A stretch of DNA of 64,000 bases from Xenophilus aerolatus (GCA_030418545.1 QAIB01000005.1:354758-418757), one strand, 5' to 3'; shown: positions 7,601 through 16,002, counted from the stretch's first letter. The notes: generated by a model not told the origin, from the sequence alone. Program-made: numbers and translations.

Positions 7601-7869
7601 TTGGTAACTCCTCTCTCGGTAATGGACCGCCCGTTCCGGGTGCCATTCTGCTCGTCGTTGGCCGCGCGCTCGGCGCCGTCGTCGTCACCGTGGCCGTCGG
7701 CCGCCTGGCTCTTGAACTTGTCGAACAACGCATCGAGGTCGAAGCGATCGAACACAAGGCAGCTGCCCTGCCGCATCGCGGTCAGGTGCGGGCGCCATTC
7801 CTCGTCGAAGGTGCGGCGCTTCACGCCGACGTACTTCATCGCCTCGGCGTAGCTCAGTCCGCGGTTCAT
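7474..7869 (-). CDS. Excisionase-like DNA-binding protein
   Basis: The 131-residue product begins GLSYAEAMKYVGVKRRTFDE, a short winged-helix or MerR-like motif as found in Xis/AlpA-type directionality factors, then a polar low-complexity tail. It precedes and overlaps the integrase by 127 bases in another frame, so one of the two ends may be less constrained. An Xis role is inferred from position and helix pattern. Confidence 0.65.
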   Translation of the reverse strand: MNRGLSYAEAMKYVGVKRRTFDEEWRPHLTAMRQGSCLVFDRFDLDALFDKFKSQAADGHGDDDGAERAANDEQNGTRNGRSITERGVTKWAKRHGASTPETTEPGRSTSGGASIDFATAASAALKKRNGG

Positions 7870-8072
7870 GGCGTGGTCTTCTGGCGTGCGCTCATCGGCC
7901 GGCGTTGGTCGAGGGTGTCGGCGGCGGCGTCGGCGCTGGCCAGGGCGTCGTCGACCGCGTGGAGCTCGGCCATCACTGCGTCGAGCACGGCTTGGCGCAA
8001 ATTTGGGTTCAGCGCCGGCACGTCGCGCTTCAGGCGGGCGAAAAGCGATTCCCGTGTTGCTAAGCCACTCAC
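7866..8072 (-). CDS. Small phage protein of the early operon
   Basis: The GTG start overlaps the stop of the upstream gene (GTGA) and the stop overlaps the downstream start. The 68-residue product is mostly helical and charged (SLFARLKRDVP, AVLDAVMAELHAVDDALAS). No family is recognised. The tight overlaps make it likely to be real. Confidence 0.55.
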   Translation of the reverse strand: MSGLATRESLFARLKRDVPALNPNLRQAVLDAVMAELHAVDDALASADAAADTLDQRRPMSARQKTTP

Positions 8073-8920
8073 GGTGCGATCCTCCGGAATTCGACCACCC
8101 ACACCCAGGGGTTTGCGGCCCAGCTGCCGGCGCCGTTGATTTGGTCCCAGAGCCGGCGGTACGCCCATTGCGGCCGGGCGGCATGTAGCGGACCGTCGCT
8201 CGCGCCGCCAGCCGTCCACATGTCTGCGCCAGGCAAAGGTGTCACGCCCTCGGCCAGCGCATCCGCTTCGCTGATGTCCTGCAGCCGCTCGACGCGCACG
8301 CCGGTGACCTCCAGCAGGATCCGGCTGGCCCAACGGGGCATGTGGATGCTGGGGCGCCAGCGCACTCCAAAGTCGTCCTCGCTGCCGCCGGCGGGTCCCT
8401 GCTCGTAGCAGAGGTCCGGCGCAGGGTCGGTCGCTCGATAGTGGGCCTGGACCCACGCCGGGTGAACACACTCAAAGTCGTCTAGCGGACGGCGCCTGAG
8501 GGGACGTCCGTCCTGATGCGGCGGCTCCTGGTCGCACTCGACGCTTTGCTCAAGCGCAAATGTCTCGCGCACCCACAGCCGGTCGCCGGGCTGGCAGTAT
8601 GGGCAGCCCAGGATTTCGCCGGTGCGGCTATGTCCGATCACGTTTTGGAACGGCACCGTTTCGCCGCCGCGGGTTCGGCCGCCATTCGGGCCTCCCCATG
8701 GCAGTACCTCCCACTGGCCCAGCCGGTTTTGATGGGGGAGCTTTACCACGCGCCGCGTCTGCGTCTTCGTGCCGGCCAGCAGGGCGCGCACCATGGGCGC
8801 GGAGAAGAGGATCGGGCGCTCGCGCACATCGCTCTTGGGCGATGGCTGCACTTCATCGCCAATTCGCGGTACGAGGTGCGTCGGGCACGGCGTGGTGCTG
8901 ATTTCGAGGGGTGGCATCAT
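8069..8920 (-). CDS. ASCH-like phage protein
   Basis: The 283-residue product has PILFSAPMVRALLAGTKTQT followed by RRV, a signature of phage proteins annotated as morphogenetic or ASCH-domain proteins, which have an RNA-binding PUA-like fold. Later segments (CQPGDRLWVRETFA, HMPRWASRILLEVTGVRVER, AYRRLWDQINGAGSWAANPW) agree with that family. The biological role in phages is not established. It is transcribed leftward within the early operon. Confidence 0.75.
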   Translation of the reverse strand: MMPPLEISTTPCPTHLVPRIGDEVQPSPKSDVRERPILFSAPMVRALLAGTKTQTRRVVKLPHQNRLGQWEVLPWGGPNGGRTRGGETVPFQNVIGHSRTGEILGCPYCQPGDRLWVRETFALEQSVECDQEPPHQDGRPLRRRPLDDFECVHPAWVQAHYRATDPAPDLCYEQGPAGGSEDDFGVRWRPSIHMPRWASRILLEVTGVRVERLQDISEADALAEGVTPLPGADMWTAGGASDGPLHAARPQWAYRRLWDQINGAGSWAANPWVWVVEFRRIAP

Positions 8921-8946
8921 GCGGCTTTCACCTTCTGGAGACGGAC

Positions 8947-9252
8947 ATGCGGGACGTTTTTGTGGTGACCACGCTGCAGTGGCTCGGCGAACGGGTCCTG
9001 GGCGCCCAAGTCGGCGAGGCGGACCCGACGAGTAACACGTGGAAGACGCCGCCGCGGTCCTACGATCCGGAGCAGCTCATGGATCTCATCGAGCGCCCGA
9101 ATACGCTCGTGACATCGAAGACGCGCAGTGGCACGCAAGGGCCGAACCTCATGGTGCGCACAGATGCAAGCGGCGCGCGCACCATTCAGGCGATCCCGGT
9201 TCCGGGCGTCTATCAAAGGCTCGAAGACCAGATAGGCAACATCCCGAAGTAG
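8947..9252 (+). CDS. Unknown small prophage protein, opposite to the early operon
   Basis: The 101-residue product starts behind GGAGA (MRDVFVVTTLQW). It is soluble and unrecognised. It is the first of three adjacent rightward genes inserted in the leftward operon, an arrangement typical of accessory cassettes. It is divergent from the ASCH gene with 26 bp between starts. Confidence 0.55.
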   Translation: MRDVFVVTTLQWLGERVLGAQVGEADPTSNTWKTPPRSYDPEQLMDLIERPNTLVTSKTRSGTQGPNLMVRTDASGARTIQAIPVPGVYQRLEDQIGNIPK

Positions 9253-9495
9253 ATGGCCAAGTCCACCCGCACCGCGCGCCAGCTGCGCGAGATCCTGATC
9301 GAGCGCATCGAGGCGCTGCCCGGCATGGCCGGCCAGACCACCGATGTGCACACCGGCGGCGTGCGCTGGGTCGACGCTGACCCCGGCGACCCGAACTGGT
9401 ACGTGCCGCGCGGGCCGCAGGCTGAGGACTACCGGCTCGACGTGGCGCGCGTCATCCAGCAGACGCGGCTGGAGTTCGATCTCGATACGGATTGA
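9253..9495 (+). CDS. Unknown small prophage protein
   Basis: The ATG follows the previous stop directly. The 80-residue product is charged and soluble (KSTRTARQLREILIERIE, GPQAEDYRLDVARVIQQTRL) with no recognised domain. It is co-directional with its neighbours and probably in one transcript. Confidence 0.6.
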   Translation: MAKSTRTARQLREILIERIEALPGMAGQTTDVHTGGVRWVDADPGDPNWYVPRGPQAEDYRLDVARVIQQTRLEFDLDTD

Positions 9496-9498
9496 GCG

Positions 9499-10155
9499 AT
9501 GCCAACTCCGGAGTACTGTCTTTTTAGGATCGACTGGTGGCCGATGTGCATGACAAAGGCAGAGTGGTCGGGGTGGGTGCAAGCCTTTGGTGCTGTCGTT
9601 GCCATCATCGCCACAGCTTCGATCGCGTGGTGGCAAATCCGCAGGATTGCAGCTGAGGCAGCCGAACAAAGGCGCCTCACTGACAAGCACAAGCTCCTCG
9701 CGCTGAGTCACCTGCTGCGTCGCGTCGAGACGACTTTGGCCATCAGCTATTCGGCTGTTCAGGAACGCGGGCAGCAGCAAATCAAATTCTCGGTACCCGA
9801 CCTCGACGCGGCATCTGAAGTACTCCACAGTATTTCGCCTTTCGACGTTCCGGGTTCCCAGACGTATGGGCGAATGCAGGTTGCGCTGAGAGCGCTCGCA
9901 GTGATGCGCAACTACGGGCGCAACTACGCTGGCAACGAACATGAAACTGATGCGGCGGCGCTGAAAGTCATCCACCTCGCAGGCGAATATTTCATGCACG
10001 CGTTTGATGTCTGCATTGCAGAGGCCGTGGCGCTCAGTCGTCCCTCCGATCCGGGCTTTTGGCAACCGGAGTGGCGTCTCGGACCATGGCGGACCGCTCA
10101 GGCTGGTAAGCAAGACTCTCAAGCTGCGACCCTTTCCAGCCCGCTATCCCGGTAG
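9499..10155 (+). CDS. Membrane-anchored prophage protein of unknown function
   Basis: The product has 218 residues, or 201 from the ATG at 9550. One transmembrane helix (WVQAFGAVVAIIATASIAWW) is followed by a long cytosolic helical domain. The end overlaps the convergent methyltransferase gene by 37 bases. This single-anchor plan is common in prophage cargo proteins; no function can be assigned. Confidence 0.6.
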   Translation: MPTPEYCLFRIDWWPMCMTKAEWSGWVQAFGAVVAIIATASIAWWQIRRIAAEAAEQRRLTDKHKLLALSHLLRRVETTLAISYSAVQERGQQQIKFSVPDLDAASEVLHSISPFDVPGSQTYGRMQVALRALAVMRNYGRNYAGNEHETDAAALKVIHLAGEYFMHAFDVCIAEAVALSRPSDPGFWQPEWRLGPWRTAQAGKQDSQAATLSSPLSR

Positions 10156-11813
10156 TTCGCTGCCACGATCGCGCGCGCCAACGGCGGGCACACGCTGTTG
10201 CCGCACATGCGAACCTGCGCGGTCTTCGTCAGCGGCTCGCCGCGCGCGCCGTGGTCGATCTGGTAGGTGTCGGGGAAGCCTTGGGCGCGGTACAGCTCGC
10301 GCGGTGAGAGCATGCGCAGGCCGATGTCCACGATGGCGTACTGCTCGCCGTGAACGGTGACCAGCGCGAATCGGTCCTTCGTGGTGACGGTGTGCAGCGG
10401 CTCGGCCAGCTGCGGGTCCTGGTCGGTGCCGTAGTACTTCAGCAGGAAGGCGCGCACCTCGGCGAAGTGCTGGCCCTGGGCGCTGACCGTGTGCAGCGGT
10501 TCGTCGGTCGCCTGCGCGGTGCTGGTGCCGCGGAGCTTCACCAGGTTGCTGGTGACCACGCCCAGTGGCGCGGCGCCGCCCGGCCGCTTCACGTGGCCGT
10601 TGGCTGTCACGGTGTGCAGCGGCTCGCGCGCGTCGTGGCCCGTGCTGCCGGTTCGGAACTTCGTGATGTGCGCGGTCACCAGGCTGTGATGGTCCACGCT
10701 CGTGACGGTGCCAATCGGCTCTGCCGCCTCGCTGCCGACCACGCCGGTGTAGTGCTTGGCCAGGAAGGCGGCCACCAGCGCATGCTTCTGCCCGTCGACG
10801 GCGGTGCCGAGTGGCTTCTCGAGGCCAGGCACGCGCGGAGCCTGGCCGGGCCGCTCGCCGTAGCCGGTCTGCACCAGGGTTGGGATGACCAATGCGTGGT
10901 TGCCGCCGCCGGCGTGGATCGTGCGGATGGGCTCGCCGATGCCATGCGACCGGCTGCCTGCTCGGTCCGCATGCTCGCCATGCGCCAGGCCGACGATGAA
11001 CGGCTCGGCCGCGTCCACCACGTAGCGCATGACGCCCTTTGCCACGCGGCGCAGGGTGGCGTCCGCCAGCGGGCGAGAGCGCTCGAAGATCGACGGGCAC
11101 GGGATCGTCCAGTCGATGCACTCAGCCGCGGTGCGCCAGGGCGGCAGCTTCTTCGCCTTCACCGGCAGGGTGCCGGGCTTGCCATGCGTCGGCTCGGGCC
11201 ACACGATGGGCAGGCCGTCGCAGCGCGCGACCAGGAACAGGCGCTTGCGGATGGTGGGCGTGCCGTAGTCGCTGGCGCGCAGTTCGCGCCACTCCACCAC
11301 GTAGCCGAAGGAGCGCAGCGCGGCGAGCCATTCGTTGAACGTCTCGCCCTTGCGCAGCGGACAGGGCCGATCGTCGTCGCCAAGAGGGCCCCAGGTCTGG
11401 AATTCCTCGACGTTCTCCAGGCAGATGACGCGAGGCTTCGCCCCGGGGTCGCATTCGGCGAGGCGACGAATCCATGCCACCACCACCCAGGCCAGGCCGC
11501 GAATCTTCTTCGACACCGGCTTGCCGCCCTTCGCCTTGGAGAAATGCTTGCAGTCGGGTGAGGCCCACAGCAAGCCGACCGGCTGGCCGCCGGTGACTTC
11601 CACGGGGTCCACCTCGAACACGTCGCTGATGAAGTGGCGGGTCTGCGGGTGGTTGACGGTGTGCAGCGACACCGCTTCGGGGTCGTGGTTGACCGCGATG
11701 TCGACGTGCCGGCCGATGGCCTGCTCGATGCCGGTGCTGGCGCCGCCGCCGCCGGCGAACAGGTCCACGACGAGCTCGGACGCGATAGGCAGGACGAATT
11801 GCGGTGTCAGCAT
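10119..11813 (-). CDS. Phage DNA (cytosine-5-)-methyltransferase with EPLHTVT repeat region
   Basis: The 564-residue protein has motif I (VVDLFAGGGGASTG), a catalytic Cys88 in SPDCKHFS (PDC instead of PCQ), the ENV motif at 133-135, and C-terminal motifs (RELYRAQGFPD, QVRMCGNSVCPPLARAI). Between them, at about 285-490, some six copies of a unit like EPLHTVT-x-KDRFALV occur where the target-recognition region should be. Such repeats and the PDC variant occur in phage-borne C5 enzymes. It would methylate phage DNA to escape host restriction. It belongs to the leftward early operon. Confidence 0.9.
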   Translation of the reverse strand: MLTPQFVLPIASELVVDLFAGGGGASTGIEQAIGRHVDIAVNHDPEAVSLHTVNHPQTRHFISDVFEVDPVEVTGGQPVGLLWASPDCKHFSKAKGGKPVSKKIRGLAWVVVAWIRRLAECDPGAKPRVICLENVEEFQTWGPLGDDDRPCPLRKGETFNEWLAALRSFGYVVEWRELRASDYGTPTIRKRLFLVARCDGLPIVWPEPTHGKPGTLPVKAKKLPPWRTAAECIDWTIPCPSIFERSRPLADATLRRVAKGVMRYVVDAAEPFIVGLAHGEHADRAGSRSHGIGEPIRTIHAGGGNHALVIPTLVQTGYGERPGQAPRVPGLEKPLGTAVDGQKHALVAAFLAKHYTGVVGSEAAEPIGTVTSVDHHSLVTAHITKFRTGSTGHDAREPLHTVTANGHVKRPGGAAPLGVVTSNLVKLRGTSTAQATDEPLHTVSAQGQHFAEVRAFLLKYYGTDQDPQLAEPLHTVTTKDRFALVTVHGEQYAIVDIGLRMLSPRELYRAQGFPDTYQIDHGARGEPLTKTAQVRMCGNSVCPPLARAIVAANYRDSGLERVAA

Positions 11814-12328
11814 GCCCGGTCCCCCAGGTACTTACGCCACGGAACGATCCGGCCGCCCACCTTGAACCCCCACCCCTGCGACTCACCCCAGGTGAAGAAC
11901 AGCGTGTAGGCGCCGCCGGCCGACACCTCGGTGATGCGGTGGCACACGCTGGGCGCGATGGCCTGCGTGAAGCCGCGCAAGCGCAGGCGGGCGCCGCGGT
12001 ACTCTTCGCGCCGCTCCTCGAGGTAGCCGCCGCGCAGGATGATCGAGCGGGCATCCCAAGGGTGGTTGTGCTCGTGCGCATCGTCGTCTGGGCGCACGAT
12101 GTGGTGCACGCGGATGCTGGGCAGCCTGCGCCAGCGCGCAGGCAATTGGTTGCCGTCGGCGTCCTTACGGTAGGGGTTGAACAGCCACCAGCGGGCCATG
12201 TACAGGTCGTCGCTGCTGCGCCCAGTGATGGCGTAGTACGGCGTGCGTTGGGCGCGGCGAATGAGCCATGCAGCCACCGGTCGGCGCGAGGCGATGAAGG
12301 CGGCGAGGCGCCAGAGGATGGATTTCAT
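11807..12328 (-). CDS. Cupin-like phage protein
   Basis: The 173-residue product (start ATG at 12328, overlapping the methyltransferase stop as ATGA) contains RVHHIVRPDDDAHEHNHPWD and a later H, a pattern of metal-binding cupins of the cysteine-dioxygenase type. The following stretch SIILRGGYLEE supports a beta-barrel. Function in phages is unknown. It is coupled to methyltransferases on both sides, which hints at nucleic-acid or nucleotide metabolism, but this is speculation. Confidence 0.6.
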   Translation of the reverse strand: MKSILWRLAAFIASRRPVAAWLIRRAQRTPYYAITGRSSDDLYMARWWLFNPYRKDADGNQLPARWRRLPSIRVHHIVRPDDDAHEHNHPWDARSIILRGGYLEERREEYRGARLRLRGFTQAIAPSVCHRITEVSAGGAYTLFFTWGESQGWGFKVGGRIVPWRKYLGDRAC

Positions 12329-13086
12329 GCTGCCTCCCGGAGGAGCGATGGCTGCCGCTGGCGCTCCGCCTGCATGCGTCTGCAATCGGGGTTGAGCTCG
12401 CACGCCGCCCACTGCATACCCAGCATCTCGGCGGCGATGCCCGTGGAGATGCTGCCGGCGAAGGGATCAATCACGACGCCGCCCGGCGGCACGCTGTAGC
12501 GCAGTAGTGGGGCCAGGATGCCGAGCGGCTTTTGTGTCGGGTGGACAGCATTGCCGTGCTCGTTCGGCACAAAAATCACGCTGGTGGCCAGCTTCGGGCC
12601 ACCGTCTTCGCTGACATAGGTGCTCGCCTCGCCGGATGCAATCGCGCGCGTATGCGTTGGCTTGGTCTTGCGGCGCACCGTCTTGCCGACCGCGTCGTGG
12701 GTGAACTGCGGCCGGTGGTAAACATCGGCCCAAGCGCCGCGGTAGAACATGACCGCGTGCTCGTGGACGCGACGGAAGCGGTCGGCGTGGAACCCCGTGC
12801 CGTTTTGCTTCTCCCACACGACATCCTGGCTGTAGCGGAAGCCGTGTGCCTCCATCTCTGCGAAGACGGTGGCGAGGTAGCGCATCGAGCCGAAGACCCA
12901 GACCGACGCGGCCGGCTTCAGCACGCGCGCAACCTGCGCCATCCAGCCATCGCAGCGGCGGTCCCACTCGAGCGACGTGTCACCGTAGGGCGGATCGGTC
13001 ACGCAGGCGTCGACGGAAGCGTCCGGCCACGCGGCCATGAGCTCGCGGCAGTCGCCCCAGTGGCAGCGGTTGAGCCAGTCGCTCAT
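12325..13086 (-). CDS. Phage DNA methyltransferase (N6-adenine/N4-cytosine type)
   Basis: From the ATG at 13086 (MSDWLNRC) the product has 253 residues. DPPY lies at 31-34 and the AdoMet-binding motif VVIDPFAGSISTG lies near the C terminus, so motif IV precedes motif I as in beta-class enzymes. HPTQKPLGILAPLLRYS is also typical. It probably protects phage DNA from restriction or marks it. It is part of the early operon, overlapping both neighbours by four bases. Confidence 0.9.
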   Translation of the reverse strand: MSDWLNRCHWGDCRELMAAWPDASVDACVTDPPYGDTSLEWDRRCDGWMAQVARVLKPAASVWVFGSMRYLATVFAEMEAHGFRYSQDVVWEKQNGTGFHADRFRRVHEHAVMFYRGAWADVYHRPQFTHDAVGKTVRRKTKPTHTRAIASGEASTYVSEDGGPKLATSVIFVPNEHGNAVHPTQKPLGILAPLLRYSVPPGGVVIDPFAGSISTGIAAEMLGMQWAACELNPDCRRMQAERQRQPSLLREAA

Positions 13087-13487
13087 GCTGCGAATCCCCG
13101 CGGCCACACCAGCTGCCCGCCGATGCGACTCGGATGCCGGAAGGCGTCGTACGCGCCCGGCCGCTGGCAGGTCTGGCCGAGCTCTGCGCCCTCATAGGTG
13201 CCCGACGGCCCGTGACGGCGATGCGCGGCGGGCGCGCCGCCCTGCGCGGCCTCGCGCCGGTGACGCGCCAGCGCCGCGCGCCCGCTCGGGGTGATGGTGT
13301 AGTGCGCCAGCGCGCCCTGGCCGGCAGCGTGCCCGATCTCGGAAGCGACCAGGCCCTGCGTGCGCAGCTGCCAGAGGTCGCCGCGCGCGGGATGGCCCGC
13401 TTGCTGCTCTATCTGCCGGCGCAGCATGGGGCCGGTGGCCTGCGCGAGGATCTGCAGGGCCTGCGCGGCAGTGGGGGTGATGCTCAT
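13083..13487 (-). CDS. Small phage protein with winged-helix-like N-terminus
   Basis: The 134-residue product begins ITPTAAQALQILAQATGPML and contains DLWQLRTQGLVASEIG and HYTITPSGRAALARH, the pattern of a winged helix. The C-terminal part is basic. A DNA-binding role is possible but no specific family is recognised. The stop overlaps the methyltransferase start. Confidence 0.6.
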   Translation of the reverse strand: MSITPTAAQALQILAQATGPMLRRQIEQQAGHPARGDLWQLRTQGLVASEIGHAAGQGALAHYTITPSGRAALARHRREAAQGGAPAAHRRHGPSGTYEGAELGQTCQRPGAYDAFRHPSRIGGQLVWPRGFAA

Positions 13488-13503
13488 CGCCTTGTTCCCT
13501 GCC

Positions 13504-14199
13504 TCAGGTGCTCACGGTCAGCTTCACGCTCGACGGGGCCAGGCCGAAGTCGCGCGCGACGAACTCGGACAGCACCACGCCCTGCAGGTGGCGCACGTCG
13601 TGCAGGTTGGCGATGACGACCTCCGGTGCGAACTGGCTGCCGTCGGTGGCGCTGACGTGCGCGCCCTCGTTCTGGCCGCTGCAGCCCGGGCGGGTGACCT
13701 GCCACAGCGTGCCGCCAGCGCCGCGCAGCGAGTCGGCCTCGTTCTCGAAGCGCACGTCGGTCACGACGAAGCGCGTCTCGCCAGCGTTCTGGTACTCGAC
13801 CAGGCGGGCGAGCATGGCGCGCGTCCAGTAGCGCGGATGCTGCGCGCGGCGGTACTCGGTGCCCCACCACTGGAGGATCTGGCGCGGGGAGCGTGGCGCA
13901 TCGAGCCACTCGGCCGACAGTGGCGACATGTGGTCCGGCGCCGCGGCGCTGAGCGACAGCACCACGGCCGCGAGGAAGTCGCGCGGCGCGCGGCGCATGC
14001 TCAGGGCAGGCACGGGTTGGTGCTTGGTGCTCGGGTGCGCCAGGTGCACCACCTCCACGCCGAAGGCGTCGGCCACCTCGGCACGCAGCGCGTCGGCAAA
14101 GGCCAGCTTGCGAAAGCGCGCGTGCGCCACGAGGAGGTCGGCGACGGTGTCTTTGCCTGCGCCGGCGAACCCGGTCAGGCCGATGATGTGTTGCTTCAT
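13504..14199 (-). CDS. Deoxynucleoside monophosphate kinase
   Basis: The 231-residue protein has a P-loop at residues 7-18 (GLTGFAGAGKDT) and the later segments RQILQWWGTEYRR and VTDVRFENEAD that characterise phage dNMP kinases (T4 gene 1-like). It phosphorylates dNMPs to dNDPs to feed phage DNA synthesis and can accept modified nucleotides. Its presence with two methyltransferases indicates an early DNA-metabolism operon even though replication genes have been lost. Confidence 0.85.
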   Translation of the reverse strand: MKQHIIGLTGFAGAGKDTVADLLVAHARFRKLAFADALRAEVADAFGVEVVHLAHPSTKHQPVPALSMRRAPRDFLAAVVLSLSAAAPDHMSPLSAEWLDAPRSPRQILQWWGTEYRRAQHPRYWTRAMLARLVEYQNAGETRFVVTDVRFENEADSLRGAGGTLWQVTRPGCSGQNEGAHVSATDGSQFAPEVVIANLHDVRHLQGVVLSEFVARDFGLAPSSVKLTVST

Positions 14200-14201
14200 G
14201 G

Positions 14202-14603
14202 TCAGTGGTGAAAGTCGGCCGCGACGCCCGCCATGCGGGCGTGAGCAGCTATGTTTTCGATAGCGCTTTCGGCGCCGTGCGGGGTGGCTGGCGTGTCTTC
14301 GGGCTCGGGCCAGCGCGGGGGTGCGAGCTCGCAGCTCACGACATGGCCGCGCAGCTCGTTGTTGGTGGCGTGCAGGCGGTCCAGCTCCAGGCGCAGGCAG
14401 TGCCCGGCGCGCAGTTGCGGGTTGGCTTGGATGAAGCGGTCGGCCTCCGGGCCGCGCCAGATGGCCGTGAAGCCTGCGACGCCCCGATGGCTCGTGCGCT
14501 CGCCGAGCGAGAACAGCCAGCCCGGCACCCAGCCGGCGGTCGGCGACACGAGGCGCACGCTGGACGGGCGGCCGCGCAGGAAGAAGATGCCGGAGGTCTT
14601 CAT
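14202..14603 (-). CDS. Unknown phage early protein
   Basis: The 133-residue soluble product (MKTSGIFFLRGRPSSVRLVS) shows no recognised domain. It lies two bases from the kinase start in the same operon, so it is probably translated. Nothing more can be said from sequence. Confidence 0.55.
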   Translation of the reverse strand: MKTSGIFFLRGRPSSVRLVSPTAGWVPGWLFSLGERTSHRGVAGFTAIWRGPEADRFIQANPQLRAGHCLRLELDRLHATNNELRGHVVSCELAPPRWPEPEDTPATPHGAESAIENIAAHARMAGVAADFHH

Positions 14604-14607
14604 GGGG

Positions 14608-14913
14608 TCAGCTCCAGTGGTGGCGGGTCAGGGAAACCCAGGCCGCGGCGGCGATGCCGGCGGCGACCACGGCTCCGACCGCGAATACGGCGATGGCCGC
14701 GCGGGCGCGGTGCCTGGCCTGGCGCAGCAGGCTCTCCAGCGGGTCGGCGATCGGGTCGTGGCCCAGCGTGCCGCGCGTGCTGTCGAGCAGCTCGTTGTGG
14801 CGGTCGCGCTCGGCCTGGATGTGCTCGGGCGGCACGAAGGACGGGTCGCCGTTGAGCGGTGCGTGCGCGCTGAGCAGCGTGTCGAAGTCAACCGGGTGCG
14901 GCGCGCGGCTCAC
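14608..14913 (-). CDS. Unknown phage protein with C-terminal membrane helix
   Basis: The 101-residue product has a charged helical N-terminal half (EHIQAERDRHNELLDSTRG) and one transmembrane segment near the end (AIAVFAVGAVVAAGIAAAAW). It is tail-anchored in layout. The start overlaps the upstream gene by four bases. Confidence 0.6.
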   Translation of the reverse strand: MSRAPHPVDFDTLLSAHAPLNGDPSFVPPEHIQAERDRHNELLDSTRGTLGHDPIADPLESLLRQARHRARAAIAVFAVGAVVAAGIAAAAWVSLTRHHWS

Positions 14914-15098
14914 AGCAGCGATCCTTGCCGGTCGTCGGCGTCTGCACGGCGCTGCGCTGCCTGGGCCCGCTTGATGGTCTTGCGGATGTCGGTGGCGCAG
15001 GCCGGCACGTACTTGAAGCGGCGGTCCATGAGGCCGCCGACGGGCTTGGTGCCAGGGATGGCAGGCACGAGCGCCGGGCGGGGCGTGCTCGGGATCAT
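14910..15098 (-). CDS. Small basic phage protein
   Basis: From the ATG at 15098 the product has 62 residues, basic toward the end (DIRKTIKRAQAAQRRADAD). Both ends overlap neighbouring genes by ATGA-type junctions. Family unknown. Confidence 0.5.
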   Translation of the reverse strand: MIPSTPRPALVPAIPGTKPVGGLMDRRFKYVPACATDIRKTIKRAQAAQRRADADDRQGSLL

Positions 15099-15190
15099 GT
15101 CGACCACCCGTAGGCGAGCTGCGCGGCGAAGCCGACCACGAGTGCAGCCGACACGAGGAAGGGCAGGGTGCGGCGAAGCACTGCGGTCAT
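15095..15190 (-). CDS. Tiny membrane protein (31 residues)
   Basis: The product is a single hydrophobic helix (LPFLVSAALVVGFAAQLAYG) with an Arg-containing N terminus. It overlaps the genes on both sides by a few bases, which supports reality despite its size. Function unknown. Confidence 0.5.
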   Translation of the reverse strand: MTAVLRRTLPFLVSAALVVGFAAQLAYGWST

Positions 15191-15390
15191 GCCGCACCTC
15201 GCACATGCTCGATCTGCCAATCCCCGTGGCGGCTCTCGCCGCGCACGATGCCGGCGAGGCGGCTGTAGGCTACCGTCACGCCCTGTCCGCGCTGCTGGAG
15301 CATCCGCGCGGCGCGCAGCATGCCGGCGGCCGCGCTGCGGCTGATGGGGCGGGCGGCGCCGACGGTGCAAAGCTGCAGCGCGGCCTTCAC
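15187..15390 (-). CDS. Small phage early protein
   Basis: The GTG-started 67-residue product (KAALQLCTVGAARPISR) overlaps both neighbours by four bases. The motif SAAAGMLRAARMLQQRGQ suggests a helical, possibly nucleic-acid-contacting protein. No family is recognised. Confidence 0.5.
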   Translation of the reverse strand: MKAALQLCTVGAARPISRSAAAGMLRAARMLQQRGQGVTVAYSRLAGIVRGESRHGDWQIEHVRGAA

Positions 15391-15674
15391 GCAGCACCTC
15401 GCGCGGCGGCGTTGAGGCTGTCGATGTCTCGGTTCAGGCTGGTTGCCAGCTGCGAGAACGCGTTGGCGGCGGGCGGTACCGCGGGCAGCTGGGTTTCGCG
15501 TGGAACAACCGGCGCATCGACGATGCCGTCGATGGTCAGGCGGCCGCTGCGCAGCGCCTTGTCGGCCGTTGGCACGGGCATCGCCTGCCAGCACATGCAG
15601 GCGCCAGGGCGGCGGTAGAACGCCTGGCGCCGTGCGCCGCGCAGGCGGATCCAGATTTCGACGGCCTGCGCCAT
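15387..15674 (-). CDS. Small phage early protein
   Basis: The 95-residue product has a basic N terminus (IWIRLRGARRQAFYRRPG) and an Ala-rich helical C terminus. It is tightly packed in the leftward operon. Family unknown. Confidence 0.5.
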   Translation of the reverse strand: MAQAVEIWIRLRGARRQAFYRRPGACMCWQAMPVPTADKALRSGRLTIDGIVDAPVVPRETQLPAVPPAANAFSQLATSLNRDIDSLNAAARGAA

Positions 15675-15675
15675 G

Positions 15676-15882
15676 TCAGGCCTCGACCGGCTCGACGCGC
15701 TCCACGCTGACGACCGGGCTTCCGGTCACATGCTGGGCGGCGCGGTGGGCGTGTTCGCCGTTGGCGGCTTTGACCTGCACGAAGGGCAGGACGCCGTTGT
15801 CGCTGGCGATGGGATGGCCGAAGCCATCGCGGGGGGTGAAGAAGCAGCGGTAGCTGCGTGAGGGGGAAATTTGCACGTCCAT
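15676..15882 (-). CDS. First gene of the leftward early operon, small protein
   Basis: The 68-residue product (VQISPSRSYRCFFTPRDGFG) is soluble and unrecognised. CGGAGA lies directly before the ATG at 15882, too close for it. The GTG two codons later (15876) has better spacing and may be the true start. The gene lies just downstream of the left operator cluster. Confidence 0.55.
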   Translation of the reverse strand: MDVQISPSRSYRCFFTPRDGFGHPIASDNGVLPFVQVKAANGEHAHRAAQHVTGSPVVSVERVEPVEA

Positions 15883-15906
15883 CTCCGTGTTGAGACGGAC
15901 GTGAAT

Positions 15907-15946
15907 TTAGCGAAGCGCTAATCGTTAGTCAATAGCGTAACGCTAA
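15907..15946. promoter_or_regulatory. Left operators of the prophage repressor
   Basis: TTAGCGAAGCGCTAA (15907-15921) and ATAGCGTAACGCTAA (15932-15946) are dyads of the form TTAGCG-N3-CGCTAA, 25 bp apart, in front of the leftward operon. A half site TTAGCG follows at 15965. The same dyad occurs next to the repressor gene, which identifies them as OL-like operators. Confidence 0.8.
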
Positions 15947-16002
15947 TTAAGCCTGCCCTAGCCGTTAGCGTTCGCCCCGAGGTGTGGCACGGCGGCACGG
16001 TG

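Noticed and set aside
10350..11561. 403-codon rightward ORF opposite the C5-methyltransferase
   Set aside because: Shadow frame; the methyltransferase motifs on the other strand are clear.
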